DNA of 40,070 nt from JAYTQG01 sp043746815 (GTDB taxonomy: Bacteria > Actinomycetota > Thermoleophilia > Miltoncostaeales > Miltoncostaeaceae), in assembly GCA_043746815.1 (NCBI GenBank), contig JAYTQG010000162.1, forward strand, positions 1 through 40,070, read 5' to 3'. This document shows positions 29,788 through 36,961 of the stretch, one piece after another. A program made the position numbers and the translations under genes. Below the pieces are notes generated by a model. The model made no database searches, was not told the DNA's origin, and was given only the letters and a program-made list of their open reading frames with translations. Within the stretch, counting starts at the first letter, position 1. Each line of letters starts with the position of its first letter.

Positions 29788-32700
29788 CTATGTTGCGCGA
29801 AGAATCTCCAGGTAGAGATCGTGAGTCTCGGCGCCGGGTTCGATGCCAAGTTCGTGGCGTAGGCGGGCGCGGCAGGCTTGATATTGACGCAGCGCCATCG
29901 CCCGCTCGCCCGAGGCCGCGTATACACGCATAAGTTCGCGGTACCACGCCTCACGCTCTGGTTCGATCACGAGCAGTCGGCGGTAGCGGGCGGCGGCGGC
30001 GTCGTGACGGCCCACACTCGCAAGGTCGGCGGCGAAGCGGGCGAGGAGTTCGCGTTGAAACTCGTCCACCTCCTGGCGCCGGTCGTCGCTCCAGGGGGCA
30101 TACGGCCACTCCGGGAGAAAGGGCGCGGCGGTCAGCTCGTCTGCCTCACCGAGCAGGCGGCGCTGTTCCGTGGAATCGAGGCTCGCCTCAGCGGCCCGCA
30201 GGAGACGCGCCGCCGTCGTGAAATCCACGCTATCGCGAGCGTCGAGCGATAGGAGGTAGGTCTCACCCTCGCTCATGATGACCGATGCGGTGCCCTTTGC
30301 CGCGCCAGGTTCAAGGGCCTTTCGCAGCTCGTAGATCGTGGTTTGCAGGGCCCGCAGGCCCCGCTCGGGCGCGAGGTCCGGCCACAGCCATTCCAGCAGG
30401 AGATCACGGTGGACTGCGCCGCGGCCACAGACCAGCGCCGCGAGGAGAACGCGGGCCTTCTGCCGGCCAAACGCCGTCTCCGCCATCGGGACACCGTCCC
30501 GGGTGACGGCGAAGCCGCCGTATGTCGTGATGGCGAGCGCTGGCCGAGGGCGGGCCTCGATCTTGTCGGTGCTGCGCTTGGCGGCCTCGCGGACCTCGGC
30601 AACCGGGTCGTCCAAGAGGGCCGCGACCGATGGGGTGCTCATGCCACGAACGCCACCAGCCAGGTCTGCAAACCGTGCGCGAACCTCAGGGTTGCCTCCT
30701 CGAGCGGCGACCGCGCAGGCCTCGAAGATCTCGCCGCCGCAGGCCGCGGCAAGCCGGGCGGCAACGGCAGTCGGATCCAGGTTGGCGACGATCGCCCGGG
30801 GGAGGAGCTCGGCAGCCAGGTCCCGCTCACGGTCGGCCCAGAGGCCGTCAGCGTCGAACGTGTCCGATGTCGCAAGCGCGCGCGATATCCAGGTGTCACG
30901 ATCCACGCCACTACTTGCAGCGGCTGCCGCGAGCGCACCTCGTGTCGCGGCCCAGGGGGCCTCGGCGTCGTACGCCGCCGCGACCGATGCCTCGGCGAGC
31001 TCGGTGGCAAGCGGGCCGAGGCCCACGCGATGGGCGCACGCCGACAGGTCCGCCATGCGGACGGCGATCTCAAACGCGTAGCCCTGGGCGACAAGTCCGG
31101 GCCGGGCGGCTTCGATCTCGGCGCGAACCTGGTCGCGGTCGCCACGCTCTGCACCCAGTCGCGCAAGTGCTGCGTGACGCAGATAGCTCCGGCCACCCGC
31201 ACCAAAGCGGGTGAACGAAATGGCCGAAGCCTCAAGCTCATCGGAAAGCTCATCCCAGCGGCCAAGGCCGGCCAGCGCCGCAAAGCGCAGCCAGGCGACG
31301 ACGCCAGCCGCGATCTTGCCGAGCCCGCGCTGATCCGCGACCTCCTGAAGGCGCACACATTCCGCAAGGGTCTCGGTGTAGCGCCCGGCCTCTGCGAGTA
31401 GGACACACCGATACGTGTGGGCGTAGGGGAGATAGGCGAGGACATCCTGGTCGCTGCGTGCCGTGAGGTCTTCGATCGCGCGGTCCAGCGCCGCCGTGGC
31501 CGCGACGATCCGTCCGCGGGGGCGGTCGATGAAGAACGCGCGGGTCACAGCTGCGTAGGTCGCAAGGATCGGGAACCGTGCGGCAACCAAGGACGCCTCT
31601 GCGGCCGCGACCTCCGCCTCGACATCGTCGTAGCGGCAGGCATATCCATACATGTTTGCCAGCATCAACCGGGCCGCTGGCACCATCCGCGCATTTGGAT
31701 CAAGGCGTGCCAGATACCGCTTGGCGGTATCGATTCCGCGTTGCTGTCGGCCACCGCCGGCGGCGCCGAGTGCCTGCAGCAGGCGGATCACGGCGAGCGC
31801 TGCCCGTTCGTGGTCGCCAGCCGGAAGGAGCGCGTCGACGGCGTCCTCCAAGTCCGCGAACGCCGCCTCGAATTCGGCGCGGCTAAAGCGCAACGAGGCC
31901 GCCGTCAAGATCACCGCGGGACGGTCCGCCCAGATCTCGCGCGGTACTGCGTCCAGCCATTCGCCAAGGGTCTCGGCCTCCGGGCTTGCGAGCATTGGCT
32001 CCGCGATTGACTCGATGAGGTCAAGGGCGGCGGCGCTCCGGCCGGCCGCGATCAGATGGGGAACGATCTCGGTGGCGTCTGCCCGACCGGTCAGGGCGGC
32101 TGCCGCACGCCCATGTCGCTCGGCGCGATCGGCCGGTGTGCGACTGGAGAGCTCGCTGGCGAGCACACCCTGAAACAGGTGATGAAAGCGGTACCACTCA
32201 CCCTCACCGACAAGTCGTGTGACGAAGAGGCGGTTGGAGAGCGCTGCGGTCGTGGAGTCCAGCCCGCGGCCGGGGTCCATGGCGGCGAGGAGCGACGGGT
32301 TGAAGCGTTCCAGCACGGCGGCGTCTAGCAACAACTCTCGGACATCCACCGGCTCGCGGCGCAGAACCTCGTCAGCGAGATATTCGGCGACTCCGTCTCG
32401 TCTGCTCCCGGGTGGCGCATCCCCATACCTCGCGGCCAAGAGTAAGCCGGTGATCCACCCTTCTGCACGTTCGTTCAGCGCAGGAGCGCCGTCGCCCACA
32501 AGCGCCAGGGCCTCCTCGTCGCTGACGGCCAAGTCAGCTTCGCCAATTTCCAGCAACCCAGCGGAGCGGATACGCCCCATTGGCAGGGGCAGGCGTTCCC
32601 GGCTTGTCATCGCAAGGTGCACCGTCGGCGGGAGGTGTAGCGCGAGGAGCGCGAGCACCTCCGCCGAGGCCCCAGCGCTGACCGTGTGGACGTCGTCCAA

Positions 32701-33093
32701 CGCCAGGATGAAGTCGTCCGGAATCGTGGCGAGGACTTCATTGCAGAACTCGACTGCCTGCAAGTCGGCGTCACCCTCAAGTGAAAGGTCAGCTCCGAAG
32801 CCGGGAAAACGCTCCGCCAGGCCGACGACCAGATGCCCGAGCAGGGTCTGCACGCTGGCAAGTCGCTCGTCCAACGAACACCAAACGACCGGGACTTGCG
32901 CCACATCAATTGCTTGGGCAAGCAGTGTGCTCTTGCCATAGCCCGCCCCAGCGACGATTTCGACCAGGCGTCCCTGCAAGCCGATCCGTACACGCTCCAC
33001 CAGCGACGGACGGGGTAGCCAGTCGGCCGAAACCCGCGGCGCGAGGAGGCGTGTTCGAAGAACGCCGGTGAGGGCAGGTGAGGAGGTCGTCAA
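29788..33093 (-). CDS. MalT-like ATPase transcriptional regulator with C-terminal winged-helix and BTAD domain
   Basis: A regulator of about 1100 residues. The N-terminal STAND-type NTPase has Walker A GAGYGKST (about 52-59), a Walker B-like FILALDDVH and TSRERLPLP, as in MalT-like proteins. A long helical repeat region covers about 330-860. A winged-helix DNA-binding domain follows (AITTYGGFAVTRDGVPM, KARVLLAALVCGRGA, LLEWLWPDLAP, LRALQTTIYELRKALEP). The C terminus is a BTAD domain ending LRHELGIEPGAETHDLYLEI. The DNA-binding part is therefore C-terminal, opposite to AfsR. The TTG at 33093 is favoured because GGGAG lies 8 bases upstream; the GTG at 33102 has GGGA directly against it. Confidence 0.85.
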   Translation of the reverse strand: MTTSSPALTGVLRTRLLAPRVSADWLPRPSLVERVRIGLQGRLVEIVAGAGYGKSTLLAQAIDVAQVPVVWCSLDERLASVQTLLGHLVVGLAERFPGFGADLSLEGDADLQAVEFCNEVLATIPDDFILALDDVHTVSAGASAEVLALLALHLPPTVHLAMTSRERLPLPMGRIRSAGLLEIGEADLAVSDEEALALVGDGAPALNERAEGWITGLLLAARYGDAPPGSRRDGVAEYLADEVLRREPVDVRELLLDAAVLERFNPSLLAAMDPGRGLDSTTAALSNRLFVTRLVGEGEWYRFHHLFQGVLASELSSRTPADRAERHGRAAAALTGRADATEIVPHLIAAGRSAAALDLIESIAEPMLASPEAETLGEWLDAVPREIWADRPAVILTAASLRFSRAEFEAAFADLEDAVDALLPAGDHERAALAVIRLLQALGAAGGGRQQRGIDTAKRYLARLDPNARMVPAARLMLANMYGYACRYDDVEAEVAAAEASLVAARFPILATYAAVTRAFFIDRPRGRIVAATAALDRAIEDLTARSDQDVLAYLPYAHTYRCVLLAEAGRYTETLAECVRLQEVADQRGLGKIAAGVVAWLRFAALAGLGRWDELSDELEASAISFTRFGAGGRSYLRHAALARLGAERGDRDQVRAEIEAARPGLVAQGYAFEIAVRMADLSACAHRVGLGPLATELAEASVAAAYDAEAPWAATRGALAAAAASSGVDRDTWISRALATSDTFDADGLWADRERDLAAELLPRAIVANLDPTAVAARLAAACGGEIFEACAVAARGGNPEVRARFADLAGGVRGMSTPSVAALLDDPVAEVREAAKRSTDKIEARPRPALAITTYGGFAVTRDGVPMAETAFGRQKARVLLAALVCGRGAVHRDLLLEWLWPDLAPERGLRALQTTIYELRKALEPGAAKGTASVIMSEGETYLLSLDARDSVDFTTAARLLRAAEASLDSTEQRRLLGEADELTAAPFLPEWPYAPWSDDRRQEVDEFQRELLARFAADLASVGRHDAAAARYRRLLVIEPEREAWYRELMRVYAASGERAMALRQYQACRARLRHELGIEPGAETHDLYLEILRAT

Positions 33094-33151
33094 TGTGGAC
33101 ACTCCCGGGAGAATCGGCCAGCGATCACGTCAGGATAACCGTTGGGGCGAA

Positions 33152-34285
33152 CTACGATGCAACGGCCATCCAATAGGGGCTCGTCTCAATTCCCGGGCAG
33201 TTCGCGCGGCCAGTTTGGAAGTAGTCGTCATGTCCGGGGTCGAGCATCAAGTGCGTCCAATCCCGCTGCGTGGGGCCGATGTACAGAATGTCGCGCGGAT
33301 CGTCGCTGATATGTCCGCCGGAATCGTGGTGCGGGGCGCACGGGTCTACCGCCCCGAACGCGTGCGTCATCTCGTGGGCGAGAAGGTAGGTCGCCCCGTA
33401 CGGCCACGAATCATTAGCCGCAGGGTGGATGTCACACGCGGCCTCAAACAGCACACTGGTGCGCTCACCGGTGACGCCGCATCCCTCATTCGAGTTGACG
33501 TCCACCCAAACCACCGTGCGCTGCGATGTCGGAGTCGGGCTTACCGCTTCGATATCTGCGACAACCGAATCGAAGGATGCGCTGCGATACCGCGCCGCGG
33601 TTCGGGGAAGCGTGATCGTTGTGACGGCGACCGCTCCAGCACTGTCACGGATCCAGCGCGGCTGAAGGGTTCGGCCGGTCTGAGTGGCAAACCAGTCGTT
33701 GACAATCGCGATGTCTGCCGAAATTGCCGGGACCTTGTCGGCCGTCGGAACCTGGTCCGCTGCGAGGGCGTAGACGGCGCGGAATGCGGTCGGCTGCCCA
33801 TCCGAAGCGGACTGCTGACTCGGTTTCGTTGCGGGCGTCCGCGGAGGGGCCGTCGCAACGGTCAACGTTCGTGTCGGGCTGATCGCGACCGCGCGGGAGG
33901 CACGCCCCGGAAGCGTCGCCCGAAGGCGATAGGCGCCAGCCCGTCCTGCTGCGAACTTCAGTGAGTACGTGCCCGTGACTGTCGAGACGGTTGAGCCGAG
34001 TGCGACCCAGCTACCGGATCGCCGTTGCTGAATATTGACGAGGGTTCTAACCGCTGGTCGCACAGCTCCCGCCAGGATCACGGCTTCGCCAGTCGAAACC
34101 GTGGAGTGTTCCAACTGCGCGGTTACGGCCGCCCGCGGACGTGCCGAGCGTGCGTCGACGATACTGGCCGCACTGAGAGTCAACGCGAGCGTTAGGCAAC
34201 TCGCGGCACGGGTGATGGTCGGTACGGGGCTCCTCAGATTGCGCAGGGCGCCCGGGATTGTTGCCCCAGGCGCCCCGTCGCGCAA
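33152..34285 (-). CDS. Secreted HExxH putative zinc metalloprotease
   Basis: A 377-residue exported protein. The signal segment (SCLTLALTLSAASIVDARS) is followed by an Ig-like region of about 100 residues (AVILAGAVRPAVRTLVNIQQ, TYSLKFAAGRAGAYRLRA) and a Thr/Pro linker. A catalytic-looking domain contains LLAHEMTHAFGAVDPCAPHH, with HExxH at about 304-308 and further His and Asp residues shortly after. HExxH marks zincin peptidases, but the family is not identified. The gene upstream ends at 34326, and the only ordinary start between it and the signal peptide is a TTG at 34285 with AAGGA about 10 bases upstream. Two Cys pairs suit an extracellular location. Confidence 0.7.
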   Translation of the reverse strand: MRDGAPGATIPGALRNLRSPVPTITRAASCLTLALTLSAASIVDARSARPRAAVTAQLEHSTVSTGEAVILAGAVRPAVRTLVNIQQRRSGSWVALGSTVSTVTGTYSLKFAAGRAGAYRLRATLPGRASRAVAISPTRTLTVATAPPRTPATKPSQQSASDGQPTAFRAVYALAADQVPTADKVPAISADIAIVNDWFATQTGRTLQPRWIRDSAGAVAVTTITLPRTAARYRSASFDSVVADIEAVSPTPTSQRTVVWVDVNSNEGCGVTGERTSVLFEAACDIHPAANDSWPYGATYLLAHEMTHAFGAVDPCAPHHDSGGHISDDPRDILYIGPTQRDWTHLMLDPGHDDYFQTGRANCPGIETSPYWMAVAS

Positions 34286-34325
34286 ACAAACGTGTTCCTT
34301 CTGGTGTCGCGTTTCCCAGGGAGGC

Positions 34326-35195
34326 CTATGCGGCGGCTGGTTCCTCGACCATCGGAATCTCGTCCGTCCGGGTCGCCGTGAGGTAGACGACCAGCGCCAG
34401 GATCGTTCCGAGGAAGATGAAGCTGGTGGTGGACGTTCCGAGGCCGAGGCCGATGGCACCCGATGGCTCAAGTTCACCATCAATCAGCTGAGGCTTCGTG
34501 GCATGTGACATGTAGTCACCGATCGAGGCACCAAGCGGCCGGGTGAGGATGTACGCGGCCCAGAAGGCGAACACCGAGATCGAGCCAATGGCTGGCATCG
34601 CGCGTTTCAAGCCATAGTGGCCAATCGTGACGAGCGCGATTGCTCCCGCGAACCAGAGCATGGCCTTCGAGAAGCTGCTGTTCAGCAGGCTTTCAGCGAC
34701 GTAGTCCCCGGCCGCTGTGCCGAGCGCGAAGGTCACGAGGATCGTGAGCCAGTAGAAGCCTTCGCGGCGGGTTGTGAAGATGGTGTGAATGGAGAGCGTG
34801 TGCTCGACCGCGAACCAGGCGATGAACACCACTGCGAGGGCGACAGCGAAGACTCCGGTCAAGGGGAGCAGCTGGTAGCCGCGGATGTCATGGAGGTAGT
34901 CGGTAATCAGGGTTCCGACGATGCTGATCAGCACCACGTTGATCCAGTAGACCGGCGCGAGGTAGCGCTTCAACGCGAACTGGACCGCGAGCGCGACGGC
35001 CAGAATGGCGCTCATCACGTAGAGCGTCTTGGTGACCGGATCGCCGAGCTTTCCGTTCAACCAGTCAGCACCGGTCTCGCCAACGGTGGTGCACAGGATC
35101 TTGATGATCCAGAAGTAGATCGTGACCTCGGGGACCTTGTTGAGCATCTTCCGGCCGAGCGAGGTGGGCGGTGAGGGGGCAGCAGTCGTCGTCAT
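34326..35195 (-). CDS. DUF347-repeat (COG4705-like) membrane protein
   Basis: A 289-residue integral membrane protein. It has four repeated units of the DUF347 type: KVPEVTIYFWIIKILCTTVG, APVYWINVVLISIVGTLITD, GFYWLTILVTFALGTAAGDY and SVFAFWAAYILTRPLGASIG. Each pairs an aromatic-rich helix with a short polar GD/TD motif. The function of the family is unknown. The ATG at 35195 begins MTTTAAPSPPTSLG; a longer opening to 35291 adds unlikely residues. It is divergent from the PAP2 gene with a 129-bp gap that should hold both promoters. Confidence 0.85.
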   Translation of the reverse strand: MTTTAAPSPPTSLGRKMLNKVPEVTIYFWIIKILCTTVGETGADWLNGKLGDPVTKTLYVMSAILAVALAVQFALKRYLAPVYWINVVLISIVGTLITDYLHDIRGYQLLPLTGVFAVALAVVFIAWFAVEHTLSIHTIFTTRREGFYWLTILVTFALGTAAGDYVAESLLNSSFSKAMLWFAGAIALVTIGHYGLKRAMPAIGSISVFAFWAAYILTRPLGASIGDYMSHATKPQLIDGELEPSGAIGLGLGTSTTSFIFLGTILALVVYLTATRTDEIPMVEEPAAA

Positions 35196-35324
35196 GGTGC
35201 TGAGGTTTTCAGTCGAGACCTGACGGTCTCCTGATTTCGGAGTCCGAGGTTCGGCCGCGACATCGACCCTGCGACATGTCCGGTTTCTCACCTCGCGCTC
35301 ACGTTCGCCTGTTGAAATAGGCGG

Positions 35325-36011
35325 ATGACAACGACCCTGAATGCCCGATCACCTCGCAGCAGACCCCGACGCGGGATTGCCGCCGTGTTTCTCGTCGCGC
35401 TCTTTGCGGCGTTCGCGGTCTTCGCACATGGTGGCGCTCGGGCCCCCGGCGAGGCAGCCACACTCCGGGACATCCACCGGTGGGCGCCGCAGTCCCTGGA
35501 CTCGGCGATGCTCTGGGTCACCCGCCTGGGTGGGGCGGCGACGATTGTCGCGCTGGCGACCGTGATCGGTGGATACCTCGCCCTTCGACGACGCTGGCAG
35601 GGCGCCGCGCTCGTCATCGGGTCCGTCGGCGCCGCTGGCATCACGACGGCCATCTTGAAGCTGGTTGTCGAACGCGCCCGACCGCGCGTCTTTTCATGGC
35701 TGACACCTGAGAGCGGGTATTCCTTCCCAAGTGGCCACTCGACGGCATCGATGGCGTTGGCACTCTCACTCGTGGCGCTCACCTGGCATGGTCGCCACCG
35801 CGTGGTCGTCGCCGCTACGGCCATCCCATTGGCCATCGGCGTTGGGGTTTCCCGACTGTTCCTCGGCGTCCACTATCCAACAGACGTTCTCGCTGGGTGG
35901 TTCGTCGCGGCTGCGACCGTTTCGGCCGTATATGTGCTGCTCGCACGTCTCGGATCGCGTCGCGGGTGGCGGCAGACGGTCTCCTCCGAGGGGCTACCAT
36001 CCACTGGGTGA
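35325..36011 (+). CDS. PAP2 superfamily phosphatase
   Basis: A 228-residue membrane phosphatase of the PAP2 family with about five to six transmembrane helices. All three active-site motifs are present: KLVVERARPRV, PSGHS and SRLFLGVHYPTDVLAGW. Such enzymes dephosphorylate lipids such as phosphatidic acid or undecaprenyl diphosphate at the outer face of the membrane; which of these is unknown here. The ATG is at 35325. The TGA overlaps the GTG of the phosphoesterase gene that follows (GTGA), so the two were once a coupled phosphatase pair. Confidence 0.92.
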   Translation: MTTTLNARSPRSRPRRGIAAVFLVALFAAFAVFAHGGARAPGEAATLRDIHRWAPQSLDSAMLWVTRLGGAATIVALATVIGGYLALRRRWQGAALVIGSVGAAGITTAILKLVVERARPRVFSWLTPESGYSFPSGHSTASMALALSLVALTWHGRHRVVVAATAIPLAIGVGVSRLFLGVHYPTDVLAGWFVAAATVSAVYVLLARLGSRRGWRQTVSSEGLPSTG

Positions 36012-36929
36012 TTGTCCCCCGCAGGTCACACTCCGCCAACATCGCTGCTCTCGTCGCAACTGCCGCTTTGTCCCTGGGGCCCCGGCCTCGGCCCTACCGC
36101 CCGTCGCGAGCGTTCCGGCGTTCAGTCATGTTGTGGTGGTTGTCGTTGAGAACAAGGAAGTCGGGAAGGTCTTTGGCAGCCAATCGGCGCCCAACTTCAA
36201 CCGGCTTTCCCGCCGCTACGCGACGCTTGCCCGCCGCTACGCGACGCTTGGCAACTACACCGCGGTCTCGCACCCAAGCCTGCCGAACTACCTCGCGATG
36301 GTGTCTGGCTCCACCCAAGGAATCACGAGTGACTGCCTCGACTGTCAGGTTGATGCGCCGATGATTGCCGACAGCCTGGAGACCGCTGGCCGAAACTGGA
36401 AGACCTACGCAGAGGGTATCCGTAGCCGGGAAGTACGGCCAAATGGGCGGGCGACTACGCGAAGAAGCACAACCCGCTGATCTACTTCCGGGCCGTTGCT
36501 TCCCAACCCGCCCGTCGCAACCGCATTGTCCCCCTTCCGCAACTGGCGGCGGACCTGGCCGGGGGCACCTTGCCGGACTTCTCGCTCGTGATCCCGGATG
36601 AGTGCCATGACATGCACGACTGTTCCGTGGCGACCGGAGATTCATGGCTGCGCGGGTTCGTTAGGCCGCTTCTCGCATCGCCCCAGATGAAGAACGGCGT
36701 GGTGTTCGTGGTCTTCGATGAGGGCGATTCCGAAGCTGGTGGCGGGGGCACCTTGGCCACTCGGCCGAGGCGCATCCGATCACTGGGATTTGGAGTAGCT
36801 GACTCAAGCGCCGGCCCCCTTTGGGGTCAGACCCCGTTAACAATCGGGGCCTGCCCCAGGATCGCCTGTCCCCGCCTACAGATGGCCCACCGGCGACTTT
36901 GGGGTCAGACCCGGGTCAGACCCCCTTAA
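36008..36929 (+). pseudogene. Decayed phosphoesterase (acid phosphatase/phospholipase C-like) gene
   Basis: Three frames must be joined to recover this secreted phosphoesterase. A GTG at 36008 starts a signal peptide (IVPRRSHSANIAALVATAAL). Near the G4 run 36076-36079 one base seems to be missing, and the frame becomes GAPASALPPVASVPAFSHVV, then VENKEVGKVF, NYTAVSHPSLPNYLAMVSGS and TAGRNWKTYAEGI. Near 36426 a second base is missing, and the third frame reads DYAKKHNPLIYFRAVASQ, SLVIPDECHDMHDC and GVVFVVFDEGDS. The C terminus expected after FDEGDS is not seen; the frame runs into palindromic repeats. A 21-bp in-frame duplication (RRYATLA) lies at about 36211-36252. The metal-site pattern fits the PF04185 phosphoesterase family. 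Confidence 0.75.
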
Positions 36930-36945
36930 CAATCGGGGCCTGACC
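36823..36945. repeat. Palindromic GGGGTCAGACCC repeats, copies C and D, in an imperfect tandem duplication
   Basis: Copy C has a short core GGGGTCAGACCCC (36823-36835). Copy D has the full double core (36901-36924). Both continue with TTAACAATCGGGGCCTG and then CC-AGGA and CCTGTCC segments. The two cores are 78 bp apart. The duplicated tail includes CCTACA, which in the second copy holds the stop codon of the ABC permease. The array separates the decayed phosphoesterase gene from the convergent permease gene. Confidence 0.85.
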
Positions 36946-36961
36946 AGGACCACCTGTCCGC

